Of a stretch of 64,000 nt of DNA, positions 1 through 9,914 are shown one piece after another. The translations under genes were made by a program, and so were the position numbers. The stretch's first letter is position 1, and every line of letters begins with the position of its first letter. The notes below the pieces were generated by a model. The model was given only the letters and a program-made list of their open reading frames with translations. It did not search any database and had not been told where the DNA came from. The DNA is from Mycobacterium sp. 050128 (GTDB lineage: Bacteria > Actinomycetota > Actinomycetes > Mycobacteriales > Mycobacteriaceae): positions 434,001-498,000 of the forward strand of contig NZ_JAZGLW010000004.1 of assembly GCF_036409155.1 (NCBI RefSeq), written 5' to 3'.

Positions 1-1
1 G

Positions 2-154
2 CCGTTGTCGTGGTCGCTGAACATGGTCAACCGGTCGATGGGCCACGACGATCTCTACCCGTTCGTGCTGCCGGTCGCGGTGCTGAACAAGATGCAGTTC
101 ATCCACACGGTGATCGAAGAGGTGACATCGGCGCAGACTGCCGTCGCCAGCTAG
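2..154 (+). CDS. Putative zinc-binding metallopeptidase, C-terminal end (5' truncated)
   Basis: Only the last 50 codons are inside the window. The reading frame that ends at the TAG at 152-154 encodes a tail containing NMVNRSMGHDDLYPFVLPVA followed by KMQFIHTVIEEV. This resembles the C-terminus of the bacterial 'putative zinc-binding metallo-peptidase' family (M. tuberculosis Rv2568c type), which carries an LNRSMG...DLYPFVL block close to its end. The zinc-binding part of the protein would lie upstream and cannot be seen. It converges on the ATP-grasp/alpha-E gene, the same arrangement as Rv2568c and Rv2567 in M. tuberculosis, which supports the call. The function in cells is not established. 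Confidence 0.7.
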   Translation, partial: PLSWSLNMVNRSMGHDDLYPFVLPVAVLNKMQFIHTVIEEVTSAQTAVAS

Positions 155-187
155 CGACATCGCGAGCACGGTGGAGCCGGCATGCGG

Positions 188-2848
188 CTAGGCCGGCATC
201 TCCCGTCGTTCGTCGGGGCCCCATAGCGGCTGCATGCCACCGGGCAGGGTCAATTGGGTTTCGGTGATGACGCCGGCCAGGTCGCGCAGCTCGGTGTGGA
301 TCGTGGCGAGCAGGTCGGCCAGCTCTTCGCGGTGCCCGTTGACGGCCACCTCCAACTCGGCGGGGTCCGAGCGCCGCAGCAGCGTGCTGATCTCCTCCAC
401 GGTGCGCTCCGGACGCGACGACCCCGACGCGCTGGGCAGGTCCTTGAGGTTGGCCCGTAGCCGCTCCAGCTGATAGAGCAGCGAGCGCGGGTTTTTCGCG
501 TCGAACAGCATCAGTTCGGTCACCGCGGCGACGCTGACCTGACCGACCGTACGGCGCCGGTAGATGACTGACGATTCGCAGGCCACCAGGGTCGACTCGA
601 TGACGGTCTGCTCGGCATCCGCGCTGCGGACCGTCGTGAGCGTGGCGCCCAGCAATGCGGTCAGCCACAGGCCACGTTCGATCCGCTTGCCGATGTCCAT
701 CATCGACCAGCCCACGTCGCGCACCATCGACTCGCTGGCCACCCCCGACAGAGTCAGCATCCCGGCCAGGGTGCGTCCATGCGCCGACGCGAGCCGGGTG
801 TCGGCCTCGGCCAGCGACTGCGGCGGTTCGGACCGGTGCGCAAGTCCGCGCTCCAGGGTGGCCAGCACCACCCAGGTGTCGTTGGACATCTGGTCGCGCA
901 CCGCCCTGGCGGCCAGCGCGAGCCCCTCCACGGACTGGATCAGAGATCCCGCCCGGTCCGGGTCGAAAGTCAACGCCCACAACGTCGACGGGACGATCGC
1001 GATCATCTCGGCGTGGTCGTTGTCGGCCCCCGTGTCGGTGCCGGTGATGCGGCCCAGGGCGGCCATCAGCACCGGTACGACCTCGCTTTCCTCGGTGTCC
1101 TGGTGGTGGCGGTAGACGTGGAAGCGGTCGCGGGCGGCCATCAGCAGGCGGGCCGTGCTTTCCGCGCGCTCGCCGTAGCGGCCGATCCAGAACAGGTCGG
1201 ACAGCACACGAGGCGAGCTGACTCCCCAGGTGCCCGCGGCGGTCTTGACCGGCTGCACCTCGGTCGGCACCGTGATGGTCTCAGCTCGCACACGTTCGGT
1301 CGGGCGAACCCAAACATCTTTAGCTGCAACAGTTTTCAGCTCATACGCCGAGGGGCCCGGCGCTACCACGTAGCCGACGCCGCCGATCATCGGGGCATAA
1401 CCGCTGCGCTGGGCGACCGTGAACAACCGCATGCCCACCCCGGCCGACGACAACTCGCCGGCGTGGTCGGTCGGCGCGGAGGAGAACTGGGGCAGCTCCT
1501 GGCCGGCCCACTGCCACGGCATGCTCTCGATCTGTGCGGCGAGTCCGGCCAGCTGAGTCGACGAAAGTGTGGGTCCGACAAGGGTTTCCCCGCCGACTGT
1601 GGATTTGATCAACAGTGACGATAGGTTGGCCAGCAGGTGCGAACGTTCCTTGTCGATGCCTCCCCAGTACACCGGCGCGGCGGTCAGCAGCGGGGCTTCG
1701 CCGAGCAGTCGCTCGGCCAGCTCGGGCAGAAAGCGCAGCAGCCCAGGGCTTTCCAGGATTCCGCTGCCCAGCGTGTTGACGACGGTCACGGTGCCGCGGC
1801 GTTGCGCCTCCACCAAACCGACCACCCCCAGTCGGGAATCGGCGCGCAGATCCAGCGGGTCGGCGTAGAGCGCGTCCACGCGGCGAAGAACGACGTCGAC
1901 CCGCTTCAGCGTCCCCAGCGAGCGCATCCAGAGCTTGCCGTCGCGGACCACCAAGTCGGCGCTTTCCACCAGCGGAAAACCCAGCTGCGTCGCGAGATAC
2001 GCCTGGTCGAACGCGGTCTCGGAGTAGATGCCCGGGCTGAGCACCACGACCACCGGGTCTTGGGCGTCGTCGGGCGCGGAATCGATCAGCGCCAGCCGCA
2101 GCGCCTGCGCGAACGGCGTGTTGGGCCGCGGCGCGATCCGTTCGTAGAGATCGGGAACCGCGTGCGCCACCACGCGGCGGTCCGCCAGCGCATAACCGGC
2201 ACCCGAGGGCGCCTGCGTCCAGTCCGCATTGACCTCGAAGGCGCCGCTGGGCAGCCGGCTCAGATCGCAGCCGTGCATGAACAGCTGGTGGTGGCCCGGC
2301 ACTTCGATTCCGCTGGCCGCGCGCACGTATCCGGGGTGGGCGAACACCAGCTCCGGGGGCAGCATGCCGTCGGTGAGCAGGCTGCGCGGCCCGTACAGGT
2401 CGGCGAGCACCGCATCGAGCAGCCGCGAGCGCTGCACCAGACCGGCCTCCAGCACCTCCCAATCGGCCGCGGACACCACGATCGGCAGGGTGTCCAGGCT
2501 CCACGGCCGGGGCTCCAGCGCATGGCCGCTGGTGGGATCGACTTCGGTGTAGGTGATCCCGTCGTTGTCGATCAGGTTGTGCACCACCGAGCGCAGTTGA
2601 TTCAGCCCGGTCCGACCGCGTTCGGCGACCGTGTCGGCCAGCTCGGTCCAGGCCGGGCGCACGTGTCCGTCTTCGCCGAGGAATTCGTCGTAGCCGGCTC
2701 CCAGTGAGCCAGTAGGGCGCAGCTCGAACAGTGCTTCCTGGGCGCGTGCGGTCCGGTACCCGGCCAGCAGTCGATCGGCGTCGTAATGATCGGCCGAAAC
2801 CGCCGACGGGTCGAGTGCCATCCAGATGCCAGTTTCCGAAGACGCCAT
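188..2848 (-). CDS. Circularly permuted ATP-grasp / alpha-E domain protein (Rv2567-like)
   Basis: An 886-residue protein starting MASSETGIW. The first ~535 residues match the circularly permuted type 2 ATP-grasp family, with a long central block around EVPGHHQLFMHGCDLSRL, FEVNADWTQAPSGAGYAL and SPGIYSETAFDQAYLA. From about residue 537 (GVSSPRVLSDLFWIGRYGER) the rest is an alpha-helical alpha-E domain. Such fusions occur beside transglutaminase-like proteins and are thought to act in peptide ligation or modification; the substrate is unknown. The start is chosen because the ATG at 2848 shares one base with the TAA stop of the upstream gene (TAATG), indicating translational coupling. An in-frame upstream extension to 3358 lies entirely inside the neighbouring gene and was discarded. 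Confidence 0.9.
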   Translation of the reverse strand: MASSETGIWMALDPSAVSADHYDADRLLAGYRTARAQEALFELRPTGSLGAGYDEFLGEDGHVRPAWTELADTVAERGRTGLNQLRSVVHNLIDNDGITYTEVDPTSGHALEPRPWSLDTLPIVVSAADWEVLEAGLVQRSRLLDAVLADLYGPRSLLTDGMLPPELVFAHPGYVRAASGIEVPGHHQLFMHGCDLSRLPSGAFEVNADWTQAPSGAGYALADRRVVAHAVPDLYERIAPRPNTPFAQALRLALIDSAPDDAQDPVVVVLSPGIYSETAFDQAYLATQLGFPLVESADLVVRDGKLWMRSLGTLKRVDVVLRRVDALYADPLDLRADSRLGVVGLVEAQRRGTVTVVNTLGSGILESPGLLRFLPELAERLLGEAPLLTAAPVYWGGIDKERSHLLANLSSLLIKSTVGGETLVGPTLSSTQLAGLAAQIESMPWQWAGQELPQFSSAPTDHAGELSSAGVGMRLFTVAQRSGYAPMIGGVGYVVAPGPSAYELKTVAAKDVWVRPTERVRAETITVPTEVQPVKTAAGTWGVSSPRVLSDLFWIGRYGERAESTARLLMAARDRFHVYRHHQDTEESEVVPVLMAALGRITGTDTGADNDHAEMIAIVPSTLWALTFDPDRAGSLIQSVEGLALAARAVRDQMSNDTWVVLATLERGLAHRSEPPQSLAEADTRLASAHGRTLAGMLTLSGVASESMVRDVGWSMMDIGKRIERGLWLTALLGATLTTVRSADAEQTVIESTLVACESSVIYRRRTVGQVSVAAVTELMLFDAKNPRSLLYQLERLRANLKDLPSASGSSRPERTVEEISTLLRRSDPAELEVAVNGHREELADLLATIHTELRDLAGVITETQLTLPGGMQPLWGPDERREMPA

Positions 2849-5800
2849 TACTGCTGCACGGTACGCACGCGCCGCAGGTCGAGAATGCCCGGCGCGCCGA
2901 TATCGGTGAATATCCGGGCCTGCTTCTCCCGGATGCCGGCGAGGTCCGATTTGCCCGGGGTGAAGCCGATCGCCTCGAACCGTCGGGCGCGGCGCGATTC
3001 GGCGGCAACGGCGTTGACGGGCGGCTCCTCGTAGGCCATGCCACCCGGATGCGAGACGTGATAGGTGCAGCCGCCACGCGAGGTGCCCGACGTCAGATCG
3101 ATCAGCTCGAACTGCAACGGCACGTCGGTGGTGATCGTCGGATGCAGCGCACTGGGCGGCTGCCACGCCTTGTACCGCACCCCGCCCACATGGATGTCGG
3201 GGTTGTCGGTGGCCAGCAACGGCACTGGATAGCCGTTGCAGGTCACCACGTAGCGGTGCCGGTCGGCGCCGATGATGCGGATCTGCAGCCGCTCGACCGA
3301 CGAGTCGACGTAGCGGGCGGTGCCCGTCGCGGTGGCCTCCTCGCCGAGGGTGTTCCACGGCTCGATCGCTCCCCGCAGCTCGATCTCGACGCCGTCGAAG
3401 ACCGCGGTACCGATGCGCGGGAACCGGAATTCGGTGAACGGGTCCAGCCAGCTGGTCTCGAACGCGATGCCGTGCGCGCGCAGGTCGGCGGCGACATCCG
3501 CGATGTCGTGAATCAGGAAATGCGGCAACAGGTATCGCCCGTGCAGGTTAGTCCCGTGCCGGATCAGCGGGGCGCGCAGCGGCTCGTCCCAGAACCAGGC
3601 CACCAGCGAGCGCACCAACAGCGACTGCACCATCGCCATCCGCAGGTGCGGCGGCATCTCGAACCCGCGCAGCTCCAGCAAACCGAGTCGGCCGCGGGGG
3701 CTGTCGGGGCTGTAGAGCTTGTCGATGCAGAACTCGGCGCGGTGGGTGTTGCCGGTGACGTCGGTCAGCAGGTGCCGCAGCGCGCGGTCGGTCACCCACG
3801 GTGGTGGCGGCCCACCCTTGGAAGACGAAGCGAGCCGGGCGATCTCGGCGAACGCGATCTCGAGCTCGTACAGGGCCTCGGCGCGGCCCTCGTCAACGCG
3901 TGGCGCCTGCGACGTGGTGCCGACGAACCGGCCGGCGAACAGGTAAGACAGCGACGGGTGCCGTTGCCAGTAGGTCAGCAGCGAGACGAGCAGATCCGGA
4001 CGGCGCAGCAGCGGCGAGTCCGCCGGCGTCACGCCGCCGAGCGTGATGTGGTTGCCGCCTCCCGTGCCGCCGTGGCTGCCGTCGAAGTCGAACGACTCCG
4101 TGGACAGTCGGGCCAATCGTGCTTGCTCGTACAGGGTTTCGAGCTGCTGGCGCTGTTCGTCGAAACTGGCGGTGGGCGCGATGTTGACTTCGATGACACC
4201 GGGGTCGGGGGTGATCGTCGTCGACTGCAGCCGCGGGTCCGGCGGCGGGCCATAGCCCTCGATGACGACCGGGCTGCGGGTTTTGGCGGCCGCGGCCTCG
4301 ATGCGGGCGATGAGGTCGACGAAGTGCTCCAGCGCCTCGGTGGGCGGGACGAACACGTACAGCAGCCCGTCGCGGGCCTCGGCGACCATCGCGGTCGGGG
4401 GTGCGGTGTCCGCGTCTTCGACCGGCGCGCTGGTCGACTCCGCCGGCATGGCGTCCGACACGGCGGTGGGATCGACGTCGAACCTCGGCCGCGGCGGCTT
4501 CCAGCTGATCGAACTCAGCGGGAGTCGCAGCCCCGCGGGCGAATCTCCGTCGAGCAGCACGACGCGGCCGCGGCGCAGCCGCCAGTCCGCGCTGGCCCAA
4601 CCCAGGTCGTCGTCGCGGCGGTGCAGCGGCAACACGAATGCGGCTGGGGCCGTGGTGGTTTCCTCGAGGCGAGCCAGCAGTGCGGCGCGCGCCTGCGCGT
4701 CGTCGTCGGCGAGGTCGTCGTCGGGATCCACCGCGTCGCCCTGCGGGAGGCGGACTTTGGCCGCCAACCGGGCCAACGGGTCCTCGAAGGCAGGCCGCAC
4801 CTGGGACAGCGGCAATCCCAGACCCCCGGCGACCTCGGCGAGGATCTTGTAGGCCGTCTCGGTGTCCGCGGTCGAGCTTGTCGGCTGGGACGCCCAGGGG
4901 TCGGCCAGCAGCGCGTCGTCGGTCCACAGGGGCAGCCCGTCGGTGCGCCAATACAATCCAATCTGCCAGCGCGGCAACGGTTCTCCCGGATACCACCGAC
5001 CCTGGCCGCGATGGATCAGCCCCTGCGGTGCCCACACCGCTTTCAGCCGAGCGGCCAGCGCGGACGCGCGCTCTCGCTTGTGCGGACCGTCAGCGGCGGT
5101 CGTCCACTCCTCGTCCACCTGGTTGTCCACCGACACAAACGTCGGTTCGCCGCCGACCGTCAGCCGGACATCGGCGGCGGCAAGCCGTTCGTCGACACCG
5201 CGGCCGACTGCGCAGATGGTCTCCCACGCCGCGTCGGTGTAGGGCCGCGTGACGCGCGGATCCTCGTGGATGCGGGTGACGGTGTTGGAGAACTCCAGGG
5301 TGGTCTCACACGGGTCGGTGCTGCCGGTGATGGGGGCAGCGCTCGAGGGATGCGGGGTGGCCGCCAGTGGGATGTGGCCTTCACCGGCGAACAGCCCCGA
5401 CGTGGGATCGAGTCCGATCCAGCCGGCGCCGGGGATATACACCTCGGTCCACGCGTGCAGGTCGGTGAAATCGGCGGCGGGCCCCGACGGGCCGTCGAGG
5501 GCTTCCACGTCGGAGGCCAGCTGCACCAGATAGCCGGAGACGAACCGGGCGGCCAGCCCGAACTGGCGCAGGATCGACACCAGCAGCCATGCCGAATCGC
5601 GGCACGATCCGACGCCGGTGCGCAGCGTGAAATCCGGTGTCTGGACACCGGGTTCCATCCGCAGGCTGTAGGCCACGTCGGCGTTGACCGCATGGTTGAG
5701 CGCGACCAGGAAGTCGATGGTGCGGGTGCCGTCGGGCACCGAGAAGTTCTCCACCCAGGCCCGCACCAGCTCACCGGGGCCCGACCCTTCGATATCCTCG

Positions 5801-6177
5801 TCGACCGGGCGCAGATAGGGCTTGAGATCGTCGGCGAGCGCCTTGGGATAGACCAACCCCGAAGCGGGAGGCCATATTTCGGCCCAGTCCTCGATGAAGA
5901 AGTCGAACGGGTTGATCACCTTGAGGTCGGCGATCAGGCCGACGGTGATCGTCAACTGCTGCATGGGATTCGGAAACACAAGCCGGGCAAGGAAATTGCC
6001 GAGCGCGTCCTGTTGCCAGTTGATGAAGTGGTCGGCGGGCTCGATGCGCAACGAGTAGGCCTCGATGGGCGTGCGCGAGTGCGGAGCCGGGCGCAGCCGC
6101 ACCACGTGCGGGAACACTCCGACCAGCCGGTCAAAGGTGTAACTGGTGCGATGCTCCAGCGCAACTTTGATGCTCAT
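2848..6177 (-). CDS. Large transglutaminase-like protein with DUF2126 region (Rv2566-like)
   Basis: About 1,109 residues starting MSIKVALEHRTSYTF. The N-terminal ~290 residues form a bacterial transglutaminase-like module: an N-terminal beta domain, then the catalytic Cys at residue 192 in GSCRDSAWLLV, the His in LHAWTEVYIPGAGW and the Asp in GLDPTSG, so the full Cys-His-Asp triad is present. The remaining ~800 residues correspond to the long DUF2126-type region, with Asp/Glu-rich linkers, SFDFDGSHGGTGGGNHITLG and RAEFCIDKLYSPDSPRGRLG. It is coupled to the ATP-grasp/alpha-E gene downstream. Together they look like a protease/ligase-type pair acting on a peptide or protein amide; the substrate is not known. 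I chose ATG 6177 over one six codons upstream because MSIKV is the typical family N-terminus. Confidence 0.9.
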   Translation of the reverse strand: MSIKVALEHRTSYTFDRLVGVFPHVVRLRPAPHSRTPIEAYSLRIEPADHFINWQQDALGNFLARLVFPNPMQQLTITVGLIADLKVINPFDFFIEDWAEIWPPASGLVYPKALADDLKPYLRPVDEDIEGSGPGELVRAWVENFSVPDGTRTIDFLVALNHAVNADVAYSLRMEPGVQTPDFTLRTGVGSCRDSAWLLVSILRQFGLAARFVSGYLVQLASDVEALDGPSGPAADFTDLHAWTEVYIPGAGWIGLDPTSGLFAGEGHIPLAATPHPSSAAPITGSTDPCETTLEFSNTVTRIHEDPRVTRPYTDAAWETICAVGRGVDERLAAADVRLTVGGEPTFVSVDNQVDEEWTTAADGPHKRERASALAARLKAVWAPQGLIHRGQGRWYPGEPLPRWQIGLYWRTDGLPLWTDDALLADPWASQPTSSTADTETAYKILAEVAGGLGLPLSQVRPAFEDPLARLAAKVRLPQGDAVDPDDDLADDDAQARAALLARLEETTTAPAAFVLPLHRRDDDLGWASADWRLRRGRVVLLDGDSPAGLRLPLSSISWKPPRPRFDVDPTAVSDAMPAESTSAPVEDADTAPPTAMVAEARDGLLYVFVPPTEALEHFVDLIARIEAAAAKTRSPVVIEGYGPPPDPRLQSTTITPDPGVIEVNIAPTASFDEQRQQLETLYEQARLARLSTESFDFDGSHGGTGGGNHITLGGVTPADSPLLRRPDLLVSLLTYWQRHPSLSYLFAGRFVGTTSQAPRVDEGRAEALYELEIAFAEIARLASSSKGGPPPPWVTDRALRHLLTDVTGNTHRAEFCIDKLYSPDSPRGRLGLLELRGFEMPPHLRMAMVQSLLVRSLVAWFWDEPLRAPLIRHGTNLHGRYLLPHFLIHDIADVAADLRAHGIAFETSWLDPFTEFRFPRIGTAVFDGVEIELRGAIEPWNTLGEEATATGTARYVDSSVERLQIRIIGADRHRYVVTCNGYPVPLLATDNPDIHVGGVRYKAWQPPSALHPTITTDVPLQFELIDLTSGTSRGGCTYHVSHPGGMAYEEPPVNAVAAESRRARRFEAIGFTPGKSDLAGIREKQARIFTDIGAPGILDLRRVRTVQQ

Positions 6178-6243
6178 AACCGCTGATCTCATCACAAGGG
6201 CCGCAGCGCCGCAGCGCGCCGCGAGCGAGCGGAGCCGGGTTGG

Positions 6244-7281
6244 CTAGACGGGCAGCGGTCCCGATGGGGGGCCGGCGGACGGTCCGGGCTGGTAGCCGGG
6301 CTGCTGCACCGGCGCCACCTGACCACCCGAAAGCTTGCGGTAGGCGTACGTCAGGATCAGGGCCACCAGCGGGGCGGCCACCAAGAGGCCGACACCGCAC
6401 AACAGCGCACCGACGATCACTGTGGCCATGGTGACCAACCACACCAGCAGGGCGTTCAGGAAATTCGAGCCGACCAACGAGAAGCCGGAGGCGAAACCCT
6501 TGAAGGCGCTCTCCGAGCGATCGACCACGAACAGGATGACGAACTGGGTGAAGATCGTGACGATCATGCCTGGTACGAAGCACGCGGCATAGCCGACCGA
6601 GGTGACAATGCTGACCAGGATCGCGGCGAGAAAGGCCATGCCGAGGTTGCGTGGTTTGAAGAAGGATCCGATGCTCACCGGCCGGCCGTCCGCGAGATCC
6701 AGGCATCCGGAGAAGAACGCGGCCTGGGCATACGCGGTCACAATCAGGGAGACGACGTAGCCGAGGCCGACGACCGCCATTCCGGTGGGACTGAGATTCG
6801 CCGCGAAGGCGAAGTCGTAGTCGGAGGAGTCGTATGGCGTCACGTTCGAGCTCATGTTCTGGCCCACAAAGTTCAGCGCGGACGACGCGGCGAACAGCAG
6901 ACCGAAGATAAGGGTGGGAACGATCAGCGCGACGGCGTTCTTGGTGAATGTGTTCCAGGCCCAGCTGAAGGCCTCACCCACGCTGAATTGCGGCTTGGGC
7001 GGGCCGCCGTAGCCCGGGGGCGGTCCGTAGCCGGGAGGAGGCGCGCCATAACCGGGCGGTGGGCCGTAGCCCGGGGGCGGGGTCGCGCCATAACCGGGCG
7101 GTGGGCCGTAGCCGGGGGGCGGGGTCGCGCCATAACCGGGCGGTGGGCCGTAGCCGGGGGGCGGGGTCGCGCCATAACCCGGCGGTGGCGCGCTGCCGGG
7201 AGGTGGGCCGTAGCCCGGAGGATTCGGGCTGGCGCCGAAGGGTTCGGCCGAATCACCTGGATATTCAGGGGGCTGGCTCAT
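6244..7281 (-). CDS. Pro/Gly/Tyr-rich membrane protein (Rv2560-like), copy 1
   Basis: 345 residues starting MSQPPEYPGD. Residues ~20-92 are low-complexity PPPGYG repeats, including near-perfect copies of a 14-residue unit (GATPPPGYGPPPGY). From about residue 98 (SVGEAFSWAWNTFTKN) there are several hydrophobic segments (VALIVPTLIFGLLFAASS, MAVVGLGYVVSLIVTAYA, FLAAILVSIVTSVGYAACF, LLVWLVTMATVIVGALLCGVGLLVA), then a short Pro-rich tail. It looks like a multi-pass inner-membrane protein with a disordered cytoplasmic N-terminus, like M. tuberculosis Rv2560. No enzymatic motif is visible and function is unknown. A paralogue lies immediately upstream. Confidence 0.8.
   Translation of the reverse strand: MSQPPEYPGDSAEPFGASPNPPGYGPPPGSAPPPGYGATPPPGYGPPPGYGATPPPGYGPPPGYGATPPPGYGPPPGYGAPPPGYGPPPGYGGPPKPQFSVGEAFSWAWNTFTKNAVALIVPTLIFGLLFAASSALNFVGQNMSSNVTPYDSSDYDFAFAANLSPTGMAVVGLGYVVSLIVTAYAQAAFFSGCLDLADGRPVSIGSFFKPRNLGMAFLAAILVSIVTSVGYAACFVPGMIVTIFTQFVILFVVDRSESAFKGFASGFSLVGSNFLNALLVWLVTMATVIVGALLCGVGLLVAAPLVALILTYAYRKLSGGQVAPVQQPGYQPGPSAGPPSGPLPV
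7046..7180 (-). repeat. In-frame 42-bp tandem repeats in membrane protein gene
   Basis: Three to four near-identical copies of a 42-bp unit encode GATPPPGYGPPPGY. The copies begin near 7046, 7085, 7127 and 7169 and differ by single bases. Because the unit is a multiple of three, a change in copy number would keep the reading frame. Confidence 0.8.
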
Positions 7282-7328
7282 GTCGCCGTCCTAACGTGCG
7301 CGCGGAACTTGGATTGGACTTCGGCTGC

Positions 7329-8375
7329 CTAGGCGAACTGTTGTCCGGGTGGGGGCCCGGCGGGCGGTCCCGCCGGGTAACCGGGCTGCTCCAGCGGCAC
7401 GACCTGACCGCCGGATAGCTTGCGGTAGGTGTAAACCTGGATCAGCGCGGCAACCGGGATGGCCGCGATCATGCCCACCCCGCATAGCAGTTCGCCGACC
7501 AGCACCACCGCGTACTGCACCAGCCACGACAGCAACGCAGGGACGAGGTTGGCCCGCGTCGTCGCGATGCTGGCCTTGATGGATTCCACCGGTGACAGCG
7601 ACCGGTCGACGACGAACGGGATGGCGAACAAGGTGACGAACGCAAAGATGATGCCGGGGATAATGCACAGGATCGATCCGACCACGGTGCCGAATGCGAC
7701 CAGCAACGCGACGACGAACACCGCGCCGACATTGCGTGGCTTGAAGAACGTGCCGATCGTCACCGGCTTGCCGTCGGCGATGTCCAGGCAGCCGGTCGTC
7801 ACCCCCGCGTGCATGTAGATCGCGGCGATGAAGAGCAGCACGTAGCCGACGACCATGACCGCGATCGACGCCGGGCCATACGCGATGTCCACGCCGCTGG
7901 TGGTCTCGCCGTAGCTGTCGGTGTAAGTGGTGCTCGTGCTCTCACCGAAAACCATCGGCAGCAGCGCGGCGATCAGGGCGAACACGGTGATCACCGCGAC
8001 GTAGATCAAGACCGGAACGACCAGTGCGGCGATGTTCTGCTGAAACTTGCCCCACGACCACTTGAAGGCCTGGGTGACGTCGAACTGGGGGGACGCCGGG
8101 TCCCCATAGGCGCCGAAGCCGGGCGGCGGCGGGTATCCCGCGGGCGGTGCCCCGTAGCCGGGGGGCGGGGGAGGCGGAGCTGCGTAGCCCGGGGGCGGCG
8201 CGCTGCCGGGCGGCGGGTTGTAGCCGCCGGGCGGCTGGCCGTAGCCCGGGGGCGGCGGAGGCGGGGCGCCATAGCCCGGCGCGGCGTGACGGGGCGGCGG
8301 CGCGTAGCCCGCAGGGTTCTGGTCGCCGGCGAAGGGTTCGGCCGGGTCGCCTGGCTGTTCGGGGGGCTGGCTCAT
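7329..8375 (-). CDS. Pro/Gly/Tyr-rich membrane protein (Rv2560-like), copy 2
   Basis: 348 residues starting [15 protein letters not shown], almost the same opening as the downstream copy, with which it forms a tandem paralogue pair. Residues ~15-105 are Pro/Gly/Tyr-rich. The rest has several hydrophobic segments ([58 protein letters not shown]) and shared blocks [27 protein letters not shown] and YRKLSGGQV. The start is ATG 8375, by alignment with the paralogue; an upstream in-frame start at 8417 would add 14 atypical residues. Likely a multi-pass membrane protein of unknown function. The gene diverges from the AAA ATPase gene across 179 bp. Confidence 0.8.
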   Translation of the reverse strand: MSQPPEQPGDPAEPFAGDQNPAGYAPPPRHAAPGYGAPPPPPPGYGQPPGGYNPPPGSAPPPGYAAPPPPPPGYGAPPAGYPPPPGFGAYGDPASPQFDVTQAFKWSWGKFQQNIAALVVPVLIYVAVITVFALIAALLPMVFGESTSTTYTDSYGETTSGVDIAYGPASIAVMVVGYVLLFIAAIYMHAGVTTGCLDIADGKPVTIGTFFKPRNVGAVFVVALLVAFGTVVGSILCIIPGIIFAFVTLFAIPFVVDRSLSPVESIKASIATTRANLVPALLSWLVQYAVVLVGELLCGVGMIAAIPVAALIQVYTYRKLSGGQVVPLEQPGYPAGPPAGPPPGQQFA

Positions 8376-8554
8376 TTGCCGTCCTAATTTGCTGTCGGAA
8401 GAGCTTGCTGGGCGCACGCGCGGAACTAGGCAACCCGGAACTTAGCAAATATGCGGCGGGGGAGCGAGAATTGGGCTTCGCTTCTTTACAGCCTGTTGCG
8501 GGGTCGGTTTCGTATCCCAGCCGCCAATACGCGCACCTGTCCCAGCTGCGTGGT

Positions 8555-9910
8555 ATGCCTGAAGCCGTGTCCGACGGTCTGTTTGACCTGCCCGGCGAAT
8601 CGCAGACGGCCAACGACGCCCTGAGCGTGCCGGCCGGCGCGCCCCTGGCGGTGCGGATGCGCCCGGCGTCGCTGGACGAGGTCGTGGGACAGGACCACTT
8701 GCTGGCGCCCGGCTCGCCGCTGCGCCGGCTGGTCGAGGGCTCGGGGGTGGCGTCGGCCATCTTGTACGGCCCGCCGGGAAGCGGCAAGACGACGTTGGCG
8801 GCGCTGGTCTCGCACGCGACCGGCCGCCGATTCGAAGCGCTGTCGGCCTTGTCGGCGGGGGTCAAGGACGTCCGGGCGGTCATAGACAGCGCACGCAAGG
8901 GCCTCCTTTCCGGCGAGCAGACGGTGCTGTTCATCGACGAGGTGCACCGGTTTTCGAAAACCCAGCAGGACGCGTTGCTGTCCGCGGTGGAGAACCGGGT
9001 GGTGTTGCTGGTGGCGGCGACGACCGAGAACCCGTCGTTCTCGGTCGTGGCGCCGCTGCTGTCGCGATCGCTGATCCTGCAGCTGCGCCCGCTGACGGCC
9101 GACGACATCCGGACCGTGGTGCAGCGCGCCATCGACGATCCGCGGGGCCTGGGCGGCCAGATCGGCGTGCAGCCCGAGGCCGTCGACCTGCTGGTGCAAT
9201 TGGCGGCCGGCGACGCCCGCCGTGCGCTGACCGCGTTGGAGGTCGCCGCGGAGACGGTCGAGGCGGGCGGCGAGCTGACCGTCGCGGCCGTCGAACAGTC
9301 ACTGGACAAAGCCGCCGTGCGCTACGACCGCGACGGCGATCAGCACTACGACGTCATCAGCGCGTTCATCAAATCGGTGCGTGGCTCCGACGTCGACGCG
9401 GCGCTGCATTACCTGGCCCGCATGCTCGTCGCGGGAGAGGACCCGCGGTTCATCGCGCGCCGGCTGATGATCCTGGCCAGCGAGGACATCGGTATGGCCG
9501 ACCCCACGGCGCTGCAGATCGCGGTGGCCGCCGCGCAGACCGTGGCGCTGATCGGCATGCCCGAGGCGCAACTGACGTTGGCGCAGGCCACGATTCACCT
9601 GGCCACCGCGCCGAAGTCGAACGCGGTGACCACCGCGCTGGGCGCGGCGATGAACGACATCAAGGCCGGCATGGCGGGTCTGGTGCCCGCGCATCTGCGC
9701 GACGGCCACTACTCGGGAGCGGCCGCACTGGGCAACGCGCAGGGCTACAAATACGCGCACGACCACCCGGATGGCGTTGTCGCGCAACAATATCCGCCGG
9801 ACGAGCTGGCGGACGTCGACTACTACCGGCCCACCGGTCGCGGCGTCGAACGCGAGATCACCGGGCGCCTGGAGCGGTTGCGCGCGATCATCCGCCGCAA
9901 GCGCGGCTAG
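8555..9910 (+). CDS. rarA: RarA/MgsA-type AAA+ ATPase (replication-associated recombination)
   Basis: 451 residues. Walker A is GPPGSGKTT, Walker B is [10 protein letters not shown], and sensor 1 is [16 protein letters not shown]. The C-terminal half holds the MgsA/RarA-specific helical domain, with [45 protein letters not shown] and [17 protein letters not shown]. The family resembles clamp-loader subunits and acts at stalled replication forks. The length matches M. tuberculosis Rv2559c (about 452). ATG 8555 is used; GTG 8567 ([10 protein letters not shown]) is a possible alternative. An in-frame extension to 8147 overlaps the divergent membrane protein gene and has no coding character. Confidence 0.92.
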   Translation: MPEAVSDGLFDLPGESQTANDALSVPAGAPLAVRMRPASLDEVVGQDHLLAPGSPLRRLVEGSGVASAILYGPPGSGKTTLAALVSHATGRRFEALSALSAGVKDVRAVIDSARKGLLSGEQTVLFIDEVHRFSKTQQDALLSAVENRVVLLVAATTENPSFSVVAPLLSRSLILQLRPLTADDIRTVVQRAIDDPRGLGGQIGVQPEAVDLLVQLAAGDARRALTALEVAAETVEAGGELTVAAVEQSLDKAAVRYDRDGDQHYDVISAFIKSVRGSDVDAALHYLARMLVAGEDPRFIARRLMILASEDIGMADPTALQIAVAAAQTVALIGMPEAQLTLAQATIHLATAPKSNAVTTALGAAMNDIKAGMAGLVPAHLRDGHYSGAAALGNAQGYKYAHDHPDGVVAQQYPPDELADVDYYRPTGRGVEREITGRLERLRAIIRRKRG

Positions 9911-9914
9911 CCGC

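Noticed and set aside
2731..6186. A 1,151-codon open frame on the plus strand
   Set aside because: It is antisense to the transglutaminase-like gene, very rich in Arg/Gly/Gln, with no recognisable domain; it is a high-GC frame shadow.
7046..7180. CRISPR array
   Set aside because: The repeats are directly adjacent with no unique spacers and are in frame within a Pro/Gly-rich coding region.
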